From assembly GCA_027531565.1 (NCBI GenBank), contig JAPZSB010000001.1, positions 88,290 through 152,289 on the forward strand: a stretch of DNA of 64,000 nucleotides. The letters run 5' to 3'. The translations under genes were made by a program, and so were the position numbers. This DNA is from Beijerinckiaceae bacterium. GTDB taxonomy: Bacteria > Pseudomonadota > Alphaproteobacteria > Rhizobiales > Beijerinckiaceae. Position 1 is the stretch's first letter. Every line of letters starts with the position of its first letter. The notes beneath the pieces were generated by a model, which did no database searches, had not been told where the DNA came from, and saw only the letters and a list, made by a program, of their open reading frames with translations. Shown in pieces: positions 7,289-16,109 of the stretch.

Positions 7289-8848
7289 ATGTCTACCGAC
7301 AAGAACCGCGTCCTGATCTTCGACACCACCCTGCGCGATGGCGAGCAATGCCCCGGCGCCACCATGACCTTCGAGGAGAAGCTGGCCATTGCCGATTTCC
7401 TCGATGAAATGGGCGTCGACATCATCGAAGCCGGCTTCCCGATTGCCTCCGATGGCGATTTCGAGGCGGTTTCCGCCATTGCCAAGCGGGTGAAGAATGC
7501 GGTGGTTGCCGGCCTCAGCCGCGCGGCCTTCAAGGATATCGACCGGGCGGCCGAAGCCGTGAAGCATGCCCGCCGGCCGCGGATCCATACCTTCATCTCC
7601 ACCTCGCCCGTGCATATGAAATACAAGCTCCAGAAGGAGCCGGATGCCGTGCTGCAGCTGGTGATCGACCAGTGCACCCGTGCCCGCAACCATGTCGAGG
7701 ATGTCGAATGGTCGGCCGAGGATGCCACCCGCACCGAGCATGATTTTCTCTGCCGCTGTGTCGAGGCGGCGATCAAGGCCGGCGCGACGACGATCAACCT
7801 GCCCGATACGGTCGGCTATGCGACGCCGGACGAATATCGCGCGATGTTCGAGATGGTGATCAACCGCGTGCCGAATGCCGACAAGGCGATCTTCTCGGTG
7901 CATTGCCACAATGATCTGGGCCTCGCCGTCGCCAATACCGTGGCGGGCCTGATGGGCGGCGCCCGGCAGGTGGAATGCACGATCAATGGCATCGGGGAGC
8001 GCGCCGGCAATGCCGCGCTGGAAGAAGTGGTGATGGCCATCCGCACCCGGAATGATGCATTCCCCTTCCAGACCGGCATCGAGACGACCCTGCTCAACCG
8101 GGCCTCGAAGCTGGTTTCCGCGGCGACTTCGTTCCCCGTGCAGTACAACAAGGCGATTGTCGGCCGGAACGCCTTCGCCCATGAAAGCGGCATCCACCAG
8201 GACGGGATGCTGAAGAACAACCAGACCTACGAGATCATGACGCCTGAAACGGTGGGCGTGTCGAAGACCAGCCTCGTCATGGGCAAACATTCGGGCCGCA
8301 ATGCCTTCCGCGACAAACTCAAGCAGCTGGGCTACGAACTGGCCGACAACCAGCTCGAGGATGCCTTCGTGCGGTTCAAGGCGCTGGCCGACCGCAAGAA
8401 GCACATCTACGACGAGGATATCGAGGCGCTGGTCGACGAGAACATCGCCACCGCGCAGGACCGGGTGAAGGTGCTGAACCTGCTGGTCGTTGCGGGCACC
8501 AATGGCCCGCAATCGGCCGTGCTGACGCTGGATATCGACGGCCAGCATCATACGCGGCAATCCACCGGGAACGGCCCGGTCGATGCCACGTTCAACGCCA
8601 TCCACCAGATCATCCCGCATCAGGCGAAGCTGGAGCTCTACCAGGTGCATGCGGTGACCGAGGGCACCGATGCGCAGGCGGAGGTCTCCGTCCGGCTCGC
8701 CGATGAGGATGGCCGGCTGGTCAATGGCCGCGCGGCCGATCCGGATACGCTGGTTGCTTCGGCCAAGGCCTATATCGCCGCGCTCAACAAGCTGACGAAG
8801 CAGCGGGCGGGCGATGCCCGCGTGCATGCGCAGCACGGCGCGGCCTGA
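7289..8848 (+). CDS. leuA: 2-isopropylmalate synthase
   Basis: First committed step of leucine synthesis: condenses 2-oxoisovalerate with acetyl-CoA. The start at 7289 is favoured by AAGGA at 7277-7281 with 7-base spacing; in-frame ATGs upstream (7235, 7271) lack a site. The 519 residues show the HMG-CoA-lyase-like TIM barrel with IFDTTLRDGEQCPGATM at the N terminus, the metal-binding HCHNDLGLAVAN block, and NGIGERAGNAALEE. The last 130 residues form the LeuA allosteric domain that senses leucine. A leader peptide and alternative hairpins precede it. A ROK kinase follows by 15 bases. Confidence 0.96.
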   Translation: MSTDKNRVLIFDTTLRDGEQCPGATMTFEEKLAIADFLDEMGVDIIEAGFPIASDGDFEAVSAIAKRVKNAVVAGLSRAAFKDIDRAAEAVKHARRPRIHTFISTSPVHMKYKLQKEPDAVLQLVIDQCTRARNHVEDVEWSAEDATRTEHDFLCRCVEAAIKAGATTINLPDTVGYATPDEYRAMFEMVINRVPNADKAIFSVHCHNDLGLAVANTVAGLMGGARQVECTINGIGERAGNAALEEVVMAIRTRNDAFPFQTGIETTLLNRASKLVSAATSFPVQYNKAIVGRNAFAHESGIHQDGMLKNNQTYEIMTPETVGVSKTSLVMGKHSGRNAFRDKLKQLGYELADNQLEDAFVRFKALADRKKHIYDEDIEALVDENIATAQDRVKVLNLLVVAGTNGPQSAVLTLDIDGQHHTRQSTGNGPVDATFNAIHQIIPHQAKLELYQVHAVTEGTDAQAEVSVRLADEDGRLVNGRAADPDTLVASAKAYIAALNKLTKQRAGDARVHAQHGAA

Positions 8849-8863
8849 CCCTCGGGCCACGCC

Positions 8864-9793
8864 ATGCGCCTCGGGGTTGATCTCGGCGGAACCAAGATCG
8901 AGATCATCGCGATCAACGGGACCGGCGGCGAGCAGCTTCGCCGCCGGATCACCACGCCGCGCGGGCGCTATGAAGGGATCGTCGAGGCGGTTGCCGGGCT
9001 CGTGCGGCAGGCCGAAGCCGAGCTTGCCGCGGCGGGCCATGCCGGGCCGCACAGCCTCGGCATCGGCATGCCCGGCTCGATCTCGCCCTTCACCGAGACA
9101 TGCGTGAACTCCAACTCCACCGAGCTGAATGGCCGGCCATTCCATCTCGACCTGCAGGCCGCGCTGGGCCGCGAGATCCGGTTCTCCAACGATGCCAATT
9201 GCCTCGCCGTTTCGGAAGCCGTGGATGGTGCGGGGGCAGGCGCCCGGGTCGTCTTTGCCGCGATCCTCGGGACGGGCTGCGGCGCCGGGATCGCGCTCGA
9301 TGGCCGCGCCTGGGACGGCCCGCACCGGATTGCCGGCGAATTCGGGCATAACCCGCTACCCTGGCCCAGCGTCGAGGAAGTTACCACCGCGCCGCCCTGC
9401 TATTGCGGCAGGCATGGCTGCCTCGAGACCTGGATTTCGGGCACCGGATTCCAGAACGATTTTGCCCGTGCCACCGGCGAGAGCCGGCGGGGCGATGCGA
9501 TCATCGCCGCGATGCGGGCCGGCGAACCGGCCGCGACGGCCGCGTTCGAGCGCTATCTCGACCGGCTCGGCCGGGCGCTCGCCCATGTCTGCAACCTGCT
9601 TGACCCGGACGTGATCGTGCTCGGCGGCGGGATGAGCAACGTGCCGGAACTGTATCCGCGGCTCCCCGGGGCCATCACGCCCCATCTCTTTGCCGAGCGC
9701 TTCATCACCCCGATCCGCCCGGCGCGGCATGGCGATTCCTCGGGCGTGCGCGGTGCCGCGTGGCTGTGGCCGCCGGATGGAACAGGCGGTTGA
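8864..9793 (+). CDS. ROK family sugar kinase (fructokinase/NagK-like)
   Basis: 309 residues. The phosphate-1 loop is at the very N terminus (LGVDLGGTKIEI), the catalytic Asp lies in FSNDANCLAV, and the zinc-binding ROK motif is CYCGRHGCLETWISGTG at about residue 178, preceded by the zinc-ligand histidine in GEFGHNPL. The C-terminal DVIVLGGGMSN is the adenosine loop. Members phosphorylate fructose, mannose, N-acetylglucosamine or N-acetylmannosamine; the CYCGRHGCLE form resembles the NagK/Mak branch. It follows leuA by only 15 bases and may be read with it, though no metabolic link is obvious. Confidence 0.88.
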   Translation: MRLGVDLGGTKIEIIAINGTGGEQLRRRITTPRGRYEGIVEAVAGLVRQAEAELAAAGHAGPHSLGIGMPGSISPFTETCVNSNSTELNGRPFHLDLQAALGREIRFSNDANCLAVSEAVDGAGAGARVVFAAILGTGCGAGIALDGRAWDGPHRIAGEFGHNPLPWPSVEEVTTAPPCYCGRHGCLETWISGTGFQNDFARATGESRRGDAIIAAMRAGEPAATAAFERYLDRLGRALAHVCNLLDPDVIVLGGGMSNVPELYPRLPGAITPHLFAERFITPIRPARHGDSSGVRGAAWLWPPDGTGG

Positions 9794-9864
9794 TTGTGGC
9801 GCGCGCGCCATAGCGCGCGGATGGGTCCCCTTTTATGGTCTCGCCGATATCGACGGGGGTTTCC

Positions 9865-10374
9865 ATGAGTGCACGATCACGTTTTCTGCGGCTGCTGCCC
9901 TGCGCCGCCCTGCTGGCTGTCGGCGGCTGCGCCACGGTGACACGCGGAACGACCAGCCAGATCCAGATTGAATCCGAGCCGTCCGGCGCCAGCGTCGAGA
10001 CGTCGCTCAACCATCAATGCACAACACCGTGCACGATCACGGTTTCGCGCAAGGAAGAATTCTCGGTCGTCTTCAAGCTGCCCGGCTATCAGGACCAGAC
10101 CGTGTTCGTGAGCACGCGGATCGCCGGTTCCGGCGCGGCCGGGTTTGTCGGCAATGCCGTGGTCGGCGGTGTCGTGGGCATGGGCGTGGATGCCGTCAGC
10201 GGCTCCACGCTCGAACATACGCCCAACCCGGTCAAGGCGATGATGCAGAAGATCGAGGCGCCGAAGCCCGAGCCGCGGCCCGCCCGCAAGCGCGCGCCGA
10301 AGCAGGCCGGTCTCGCGCCGGCCGGAGGCCCGGGTGAGGATGCGGGCGAGATCGCCGCGTCCCGCGAGGGCTGA
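9865..10374 (+). CDS. PEGA-like domain lipoprotein
   Basis: 169 residues from the ATG at 9865, behind GGGGGT. It begins with a lipoprotein signal peptide ending LLAVGGC (lipidated Cys about residue 21). The next segment, QIESEPSGASVETS, then TPCTITVSR and FKLPGYQDQTV, matches a PEGA-type beta module, usually found on surface or cell-wall-facing proteins. A Gly/Val-rich stretch around residues 95-115 could be membrane-associated, and the C terminus is rich in Pro, Lys and Arg. Function unknown. It is preceded by a 14-bp perfect palindrome of alternating GC (9797-9810). Confidence 0.75.
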   Translation: MSARSRFLRLLPCAALLAVGGCATVTRGTTSQIQIESEPSGASVETSLNHQCTTPCTITVSRKEEFSVVFKLPGYQDQTVFVSTRIAGSGAAGFVGNAVVGGVVGMGVDAVSGSTLEHTPNPVKAMMQKIEAPKPEPRPARKRAPKQAGLAPAGGPGEDAGEIAASREG

Positions 10375-10476
10375 ACGGGAAACACGCGCGGTGACGGGCG
10401 TGGACCAGCCGGTTCTTCATGCCTGCCCATTCTTTGCGCTTGCCAAGCTTCCGGCGATACGGTATCGAACCGGCCT

Positions 10477-10504
10477 CGCGCGGGTTTCCCGCGCGTTGCC
10501 TTTT
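10477..10504 (+). terminator. possible terminator between lipoprotein gene and tRNA-Lys
   Basis: CGCGCGGG-TTT-CCCGCGCG forms a strong stem; TTTTT follows after GTTGC. The T run is displaced by a few bases, so efficiency is uncertain. It would insulate the tRNA gene that begins about 11 bases later. Confidence 0.45.
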
Positions 10505-10515
10505 TCGGAAGGCTT

Positions 10516-10591
<76 letters not shown>

Positions 10592-10627
10592 TTTCTCCAG
10601 ATCATCCGGTTCCTGCCCGCCGCCCTT

Positions 10628-10879
10628 TCATTGCTGCGGGCCTCTGGCCTGTCCGTGCGTGTCGCGGGTCAGTGCATAGGCGAGTTTCTGGATCAGCGGC
10701 GCGGCGAAGACCACCAGCGGCAGCATGGTGAGCCAGGCGATGCCCCAGGCGGTCAGCCAGGCCGGCCAGAAACCGCCCGTGGCCCAGAAGGGCAGGCTGG
10801 CAATGCCGGAGGCGACCCCCGAGGTCAGCCCGGATTGCAGGACACCATAGACGAGATGCACATAGCGGCGCGGGAACAT
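10628..10879 (-). CDS. DUF2798 family small membrane protein
   Basis: 83 residues, with AGGAGG eight bases before the ATG on the minus strand. The pattern VYGVLQSGLTSGVASGIASL followed by WLTAWGIAWLTMLPLVVFAAPLIQKL is the DUF2798 signature: two membrane helices with conserved Ser/Gly in the first and a MLPLVVFAAP block in the second. Family function is unknown. It lies alone between the tRNA and the porin terminator. Confidence 0.8.
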   Translation of the reverse strand: MFPRRYVHLVYGVLQSGLTSGVASGIASLPFWATGGFWPAWLTAWGIAWLTMLPLVVFAAPLIQKLAYALTRDTHGQARGPQQ

Positions 10880-10994
10880 GGCAGGCCTCCTGCCGGGATG
10901 GCCAGCAAACCGCGCACCAACCCGGAATGCCAGCGCCAGCCCGATCCATCACGGCCCGGCCTGCTTGCTGCACTTCCCTGCGGATGCATGCAAC

Positions 10995-11020
10995 AAAAAA
11001 CCCCGGCCGGAGCCGGGGTT
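10995..11020 (-). terminator. terminator of the porin gene
   Basis: CCCCGG (11001-11006) and CCGGGG (11013-11018), extended by flanking A/T pairs, form a hairpin; on the minus strand it ends in a run of six T (complement of AAAAAA at 10995-11000). It lies 24 bases after the porin stop codon. Confidence 0.88.
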
Positions 11021-11043
11021 GGTCTTCGCGCGGTTCCGTCCGA

Positions 11044-11706
11044 TCAGAACTTGTAGTTCACACCGGCGCGGAGGATATGGCCGTTGGCGTTGGCGCCAAG
11101 GTTCCCGGCCGAATTGTAGGTCTGGCGGGCGAAATCGTAATAGAGGTATTCGCCCTTGACCGAGATGTTGCGGGTCAGCGCCGCTTCGACGCCGGCACCG
11201 AGGGTCCAGCCCGCGCGGAGATCCGAGCCGGAGAGGGCGCCGGCCGAATGGCGGATGTCGGCGACGGCCAGACCGCCGGTGACATACGGCATGATCCGGT
11301 CGAACGAGTAGCCAAGGCGGCCACGCAGCGTGCCGAACGAACGGATCTTGGTCTGGCAGCCCGGAGCCGCGCAGTTCAGGGCAGACGAGCCTTCGAGGTT
11401 CGACCAGGCATAGTCACCTTCGAGACCGGCAACGAAATTGCCGATCTGGTGATTGTAGCCGACCGTGCCGCCGACGAGACCGCCGGTCAGGTCGATCGAA
11501 CCCGAGCGCAGCGCGCCGTTGGTGTGGCGGCTGTCGCCGCCGAAGGCGCCGCCGCCCTGGATGCCGACATAGAAGCCGGTCCAGTTATACTGCGCCATCA
11601 CCGGCAGGGCCGCCGGCGGGGGCGACTTGCGGGTGGCGAGGTCGGCCGCCTGGGCCGAGGCCATCGCGCCAGCCAGCAGCGTGGTCGCAAGCAGAATCTT
11701 TTTCAT
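11044..11706 (-). CDS. outer-membrane beta-barrel protein, Omp25/Omp31-like
   Basis: The ATG at 11706 follows GGAAGGAGT and gives a 220-residue precursor with a clear signal peptide (MKKILLATTLLAGAMASAQA). The mature N terminus, with a Pro-rich tether followed by YNWTGFYVGIQGGGAFG, and the final aromatic residue (HILRAGVNYKF) match the eight-strand Omp25/31 family common in Hyphomicrobiales. GRLGYSFDRIMPYVTGGLAVAD is a typical strand-turn-strand pair. These abundant porin-like proteins link the outer membrane to the envelope. The gene has its own terminator and diverges from the sugar transferase gene. Confidence 0.9.
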   Translation of the reverse strand: MKKILLATTLLAGAMASAQAADLATRKSPPPAALPVMAQYNWTGFYVGIQGGGAFGGDSRHTNGALRSGSIDLTGGLVGGTVGYNHQIGNFVAGLEGDYAWSNLEGSSALNCAAPGCQTKIRSFGTLRGRLGYSFDRIMPYVTGGLAVADIRHSAGALSGSDLRAGWTLGAGVEAALTRNISVKGEYLYYDFARQTYNSAGNLGANANGHILRAGVNYKF

Positions 11707-11821
11707 GGGAACTCCTTCCATAAGACAAATCCGTCTGGCTGCAGCAAGTAGGACGAATGCATCGTTGTGTCTGTAGCTTTCAGGTAACAATAGGTTTGCC
11801 ATTTGTAGTCAGCTCTGGGCT

Positions 11822-11901
11822 GAATTGTGGCGAATTGTGGCAAGAGGACATTCATGATTTCTGAAACGTTAACTTTGGCGAACTGACGGCAGAATTATGG
11901 C
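11822..11901. repeat. three copies of a 10-bp motif, two in direct tandem
   Basis: GAATTGTGGC occurs at 11822-11831 and again immediately at 11832-11841; a third copy with one change, GAATTATGGC, lies at 11892-11901. The interval between the porin gene (minus strand) and the sugar transferase (plus strand) is AT-rich compared with the rest of the window and must hold both promoters. Helically phased copies suggest binding of a regulator, but the protein is unknown. Confidence 0.6.
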
Positions 11902-12005
11902 AAACAAATCGTAAATTCCTCGAATACCAATCTATTCAAACTATTGGATTAACTGAATCGCGAGGGTTGTCGACTAGCGTCCGCGCCAGAAGGTGGAGTT
12001 TGGGC

Positions 12006-13481
12006 ATGTCGCTGGATTTGACGGAGCGCGAAGGACCGGGGGTGACGCTGTCGGACCGCATGGCTGGCTGGATCCGGCGGGCCTCGAAGCAGAAGATCAT
12101 CGGTCTGGTGCTGATCTTCGACATCATGACCCTTGTCGGCTGCGGCCTGTGGAGCGCCATGGCCTTCCTGCCGGCCAGTTTCGGCGGGGATGGCACGGCC
12201 TTTCTCCTCATCGCCTCGGTGACCGGACTGACGGTCTATTTCCTGCAACGGCTCTGGGGCTACACGCTCGCCGCGCTGGCCATGCTGCCCCGGCAGATCA
12301 AATCGGTGATCTATGCCCTTGGCGGGGCCTTCGTGGTGATGACGGGGCTGCTCTTCCTGATCGGCTTCGACATCATGGCCCTGCGCCTGTGGCTTCTGGG
12401 CTGGCTGCTTTTCAGTCTCGTGCTGCTGGTCTTCTTCCGCTTGCTGGCGTCGGTGGCGATTTCCGATGCCGAGATGCGCGGCGATCTCGCGCGGCGCGCG
12501 GTGATTGTCGGCGGCGGCAAGCCGGCCGAGGACCTGATCCGCCGGCTCTCGCGCTCGGGTAACCGCGCCATCCGCATTCTCGGCGTCTTCGATGACCGGG
12601 GAGGCGAACGCTCGCCCGATGCCGTGGACGTGTACCGGAAGATCGGCACCTTCGACGAGCTTGAGGCCTATTGCCGCGAACAGGCGGTCGACCTGCTGAT
12701 CATCGCCCTGCCGGCGACGGCCGAGGAGCGCATCCTCCACCTCGTCAAGAAGCTGTGGCAACTGCCGATCGATGTCCGCATTGCCGCCCATGCCTCGCGG
12801 CTGAAGCTGTCGAAACGCGCCTATACCTATATCGGCGACGTGCCGTTCCTGGCCGTGTTCGACCGCCCGCTCTCGGACTGGAACTCGGCGCTCAAGGCGA
12901 TGTTCGACCGGGTGGTGGCGGCGCTGGCGCTGGTGCTCCTTTCGCCACTGATGCTGGTGGTCGCGCTTGCGGTGAAACTGGAATCCAAAGGGCCGATCCT
13001 CTTCCGCCAGCAGCGCTACGGGTTCAACAACAACATCATCGGCGTGCTGAAATTCCGGTCGATGTATACCGACCGGACCGACGCCCATGGTGCGAAGCAG
13101 GTGACCAAGGGCGATCCGCGCGTCACGCGTGTCGGGCGGTTCATCCGCAAGACCTCGATCGACGAGTTGCCGCAGCTGATCAACGTGCTGCGCGGCGAGC
13201 TGTCGCTGGTCGGGCCGCGGCCGCATGCCACCCAGTCCAAGGCGGCGAACCAGCTCTACCAGGATGTGGTCGATGGCTATTATGCCCGCCATCGCATGAA
13301 GCCGGGCATTACCGGCTGGGCCCAGATCAATGGCTGGCGCGGCGAGACGGATACGCTCGAGAAGATCGAGCGGCGCGTCGAACATGACCTCTACTATATC
13401 GAGAACTGGTCGCTGCCACTCGATCTCTACATCCTCGCGATGACCCCGCTCTCGCTGTTCAATACCAAGAACGCCTACTGA
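12006..13481 (+). CDS. undecaprenyl-phosphate glucose phosphotransferase (WcaJ-type)
   Basis: Starts exopolysaccharide repeat-unit assembly by moving a hexose-1-phosphate from a UDP-sugar to undecaprenyl phosphate at the inner membrane. The ATG at 12006 is preceded by GGTGGAG; a TTG 39 bases upstream is also in frame. The 491 residues comprise four N-terminal hydrophobic segments (about 30-150), a CoA-binding-like domain (RRAVIVGGGKPAEDLIRRL onward), a further hydrophobic segment, and the C-terminal bacterial sugar transferase domain with KFRSMY, RKTSIDELPQL, LVGPRP and KPGITGWAQ. There is no adjacent polysaccharide cluster; the next gene is unrelated. Confidence 0.93.
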   Translation: MSLDLTEREGPGVTLSDRMAGWIRRASKQKIIGLVLIFDIMTLVGCGLWSAMAFLPASFGGDGTAFLLIASVTGLTVYFLQRLWGYTLAALAMLPRQIKSVIYALGGAFVVMTGLLFLIGFDIMALRLWLLGWLLFSLVLLVFFRLLASVAISDAEMRGDLARRAVIVGGGKPAEDLIRRLSRSGNRAIRILGVFDDRGGERSPDAVDVYRKIGTFDELEAYCREQAVDLLIIALPATAEERILHLVKKLWQLPIDVRIAAHASRLKLSKRAYTYIGDVPFLAVFDRPLSDWNSALKAMFDRVVAALALVLLSPLMLVVALAVKLESKGPILFRQQRYGFNNNIIGVLKFRSMYTDRTDAHGAKQVTKGDPRVTRVGRFIRKTSIDELPQLINVLRGELSLVGPRPHATQSKAANQLYQDVVDGYYARHRMKPGITGWAQINGWRGETDTLEKIERRVEHDLYYIENWSLPLDLYILAMTPLSLFNTKNAY

Positions 13482-13584
13482 GTGCGCGCCCGCGCCCGGC
13501 AGGAGCTGCCATTGTGCGCTGACGCACTGCCGGCCGGGCCGGGAGCGGTCAGGATGGCTGCTCCTGAAAAGCCGGGGGCACATC

Positions 13585-14391
13585 ATGCATCTTGACGTCT
13601 GGGGCGCACGTGGATCGCACCCCGCCTCCGGAATGGCCTTCAGCCAGTTCGGCCACCATACGGCCTGCCTCTCGGTCCGCTCCGGCGATCACCTGCTGGT
13701 GCTGGATGCCGGAACGGGTGCCGCCGCGCTGGCCCGGGCGCTGGAGGCGAGCCCGCCGCGCGCGGTCGACATCCTGCTCAGCCATTTCCACCATGATCAC
13801 GTGATGGGCCTTCCCTACCTGCTGATGAGCCTGCCGCGGGACACAGCCCTGCGCATCCATGCCGCTCCCGAGGGCTCGCCCGGGCTCGAGGCGCTGGTGG
13901 CGGCCATCCTGTCGCCGCCGTATTTCCCGGCCGGCATTGCCGGCATTCTCGGTCGGACGGCCTGCCGCGAGCATCGGGCCGGCGCGGCGTTCGAGGCCGG
14001 CGGCCTGGAGGTGTGCACCCACCCGCTGGAGCATCCCGGCGGGTCCACCGCCTTCCGGGTCTCGGATGGCGCGCGCTCCTTCGTCTACGCGACGGATCTC
14101 GAACAGCCGGAACAGCCGGATGCGGCGTGGATCGCCTTCGCGCGCGGCGCTGACCTTCTGGTGCATGATACGATGTTCACCGAAATGGAATGGGAGACCC
14201 GGCGCGGCTGGGGCCATGCCACGATCGAGGGCGCGCTGCAGCTGGCGGATGCGGCCGGCGTGTTGCGCCTGGTCGGGTTCCATCACAACCCGGTCCATGA
14301 TGATGAACTGATGGTCCTGCGCGAACGGGAGCTTGTGCGCCGGCGCCCGGGATCGGGCCTCGCGCGGGAAGGGGAGTCCCTCTCCGTCTGA
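13585..14391 (+). CDS. MBL-fold metallo-hydrolase
   Basis: 268 residues. The zinc motif HxHxDH appears as SHFHHDHVMG (about residue 70), with further ligands plausible in CTHPLEHPGG, YATDLEQ and FHHNPVHDD. The N terminus LDVWGARGSHP and the HTACLSV block put it in the RNase Z/PhnP-like branch of the metallo-beta-lactamase fold, acting on phosphodiesters or cyclic nucleotides. The exact substrate cannot be told. It sits alone between the sugar transferase and the TRAP operon, and ends 143 bases before the TRAP binding protein. Confidence 0.82.
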   Translation: MHLDVWGARGSHPASGMAFSQFGHHTACLSVRSGDHLLVLDAGTGAAALARALEASPPRAVDILLSHFHHDHVMGLPYLLMSLPRDTALRIHAAPEGSPGLEALVAAILSPPYFPAGIAGILGRTACREHRAGAAFEAGGLEVCTHPLEHPGGSTAFRVSDGARSFVYATDLEQPEQPDAAWIAFARGADLLVHDTMFTEMEWETRRGWGHATIEGALQLADAAGVLRLVGFHHNPVHDDELMVLRERELVRRRPGSGLAREGESLSV

Positions 14392-14534
14392 CGCCAGTGG
14401 CGATTCCCGGACATGCGAACAAAAGCCCGGAGAATGGTCGAAAGGGCTTGCCTAATGCGCGTGTTCCGGCTTCATTCCGGGGCAAGCGAGCGGGTCAGTC
14501 TCGCATGCAACCAATTCCGGGAGGGAGTTTCGAC

Positions 14535-15581
14535 ATGATTGATCGTCGTCAGGCCATGCGCCTTGCGGCCCTGGGCGTTGCCGCCCCGGCCGTTCTCCGA
14601 GTCACGCGGGCCAATGCCGCCGAAGTGACGCTGAAGATGCATCACTTCCTGCCTCCGGTGTCGAACGGGCATGCCCGGTTCCTGAAGCCCTGGGCGGACA
14701 AGGTCGCCGCCGAATCGAACGGCCGCATCAAGATCGACATCTTCCCGTCGATGCAGCTCGGCGGGGCGCCGCCGCAGCTTTTCGATCAAGCGCGCGACGG
14801 CGTGGCCGATCTCGTCTGGACGCTGCCGGGCAACACGCCGGGTCGTTTTCCGGGGATCGAGACGTTCGAGCTGCCCTTCGTTCCGGCCAAGAGCGCGCTG
14901 CCGAATTCGATCGCGCTGCAGAAATTCGCCGACCAGTATCTCAAGGACGAGTTCAAGGAAGTCCATCCGATCTGCTTCTGGTCGCATGATCACGGGTTGA
15001 TCCACACCAACAAGCCGGTCGCCAGGATGGAAGACCTGGCGGGGCTCAAGATCCGCTTCCCGACCCGCCTGGCCGGCGAGGCGCTCAAGGCGCTCGGCGC
15101 CACCGCGGTCGGGATGCCGATCCCGCAGGTTCCGGAAAGCCTCGCCCAGCGCGTCATCGATGGCTGCGTGGTGCCGTGGGAAGTGGTGCCGGCGATCAAG
15201 GTGCATGAACTGGTCAAGAACCATCTCGAGATTCCCGGCTCGCCGACCTTCTATGTCGCGACTTTCGTGCTCGCCATGAACAAGGCGAAGTACCAAGCGA
15301 TGCCGGCGGATCTCCGTGCCATCATCGACAAGAATTCCGGTGACGTTGCCGCGCGCATGGCCGGCAAGGTCTGGGATGACCAGGCCATCGCGGTGTCGGA
15401 CATGGTCCGCAAGCGCGGCAACACGATCACCACGCTGTCCGTCGAGGAGAATATCCGCTGGCGCAAGGCGGTCGAGCCGGTGCGCGAAGCCTGGCTGAAG
15501 GGCATGAAGGACAAGGGCCTCGATGGCGGCAAGCTCCTTGCGGCGGCCGAATCCATGATCGCCGAAGCTGCCCGCGCATGA
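14535..15581 (+). CDS. dctP: TRAP transporter substrate-binding protein DctP-type
   Basis: Periplasmic ligand-binding subunit of a sodium-driven TRAP importer, 348 residues. GGAGGGAG precedes the ATG at 14535. The signal peptide carries DRRQAMRLAALG, a twin-arginine-like motif, ending near RANA-AE. The mature protein has the DctP signature: ITLKMHHF-like start, SMQLGGAPPQLFDQARDGVADLVW, and the ligand-arginine region LKIRFPTRLAGEALKALGATAVGMP, whose Arg usually salt-bridges a carboxylate. The gene is followed directly by the small permease with a 4-base overlap. Confidence 0.92.
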   Translation: MIDRRQAMRLAALGVAAPAVLRVTRANAAEVTLKMHHFLPPVSNGHARFLKPWADKVAAESNGRIKIDIFPSMQLGGAPPQLFDQARDGVADLVWTLPGNTPGRFPGIETFELPFVPAKSALPNSIALQKFADQYLKDEFKEVHPICFWSHDHGLIHTNKPVARMEDLAGLKIRFPTRLAGEALKALGATAVGMPIPQVPESLAQRVIDGCVVPWEVVPAIKVHELVKNHLEIPGSPTFYVATFVLAMNKAKYQAMPADLRAIIDKNSGDVAARMAGKVWDDQAIAVSDMVRKRGNTITTLSVEENIRWRKAVEPVREAWLKGMKDKGLDGGKLLAAAESMIAEAARA

Positions 15582-16105
15582 GCGTCGACGCGGAAGCGCC
15601 GGCTCCGGCCGGCGCACCCGATTCGCGGATCGGAAACGTCGCGGCCTATGTCGCCATGGCGGGCGGGCTGCTCTCTGTCGGTCTCGCGCTGATGGTCGTG
15701 ACCAGCGTCACCCTGCGCTCGCGCTGGGTTGGCGGTGCCGGCGTGCCCGGTGATTTCGAGCTTGCGCAGATGCTGACGGCGGTTTCGGTGTTCTGCTTCC
15801 TGCCCTTCTGCCAGGCGCGGAAGGGCCATGTCATTGTCGATGCCGCCTCGCAGAAATGGTCTCCGCTCTGGCGGGCGCGGGTCGATGCGGTATGGGAAAT
15901 CGTCGCCGGCCTCGCGCTGGGTCTCATGGCATGGCAGCTCGGGCAGGGTGCACTCGGCATGGTGCAGTCCGGGACGCGCTCGATGGTTCTCGGGCTGCCG
16001 CTGGCCCCGGCGGTCTGGACCTGCACGGCCCTTTGCGGCTTCCTGGCCGGACTGGCGCTCTGGCGCGGGCTGACCGGGCTCCTTTCCTCCGCCAGCGCAC
16101 GGTGA
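15578..16105 (+). CDS. dctQ: TRAP transporter small permease DctQ-type
   Basis: 175 residues with four membrane segments (about residues 25-48, 65-83, 105-125, 145-165), as usual for the Q subunit that clamps the large permease. The segment PGDFELAQMLTAVSVFCFLPFCQARKGHVIVD is the family hallmark. The ATG overlaps the binding-protein stop (ATGA), and the large permease starts 5 bases after its own stop. Confidence 0.9.
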   Translation: MSVDAEAPAPAGAPDSRIGNVAAYVAMAGGLLSVGLALMVVTSVTLRSRWVGGAGVPGDFELAQMLTAVSVFCFLPFCQARKGHVIVDAASQKWSPLWRARVDAVWEIVAGLALGLMAWQLGQGALGMVQSGTRSMVLGLPLAPAVWTCTALCGFLAGLALWRGLTGLLSSASAR

Positions 16106-16109
16106 CAGC

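Noticed and set aside
9797..9810. Perfect 14-bp palindrome TGGCGCGCGCGCCA before the PEGA lipoprotein gene
   Set aside because: Alternating GC runs are common in such DNA and there is no further evidence of an operator, so it is mentioned only in the gene entry.
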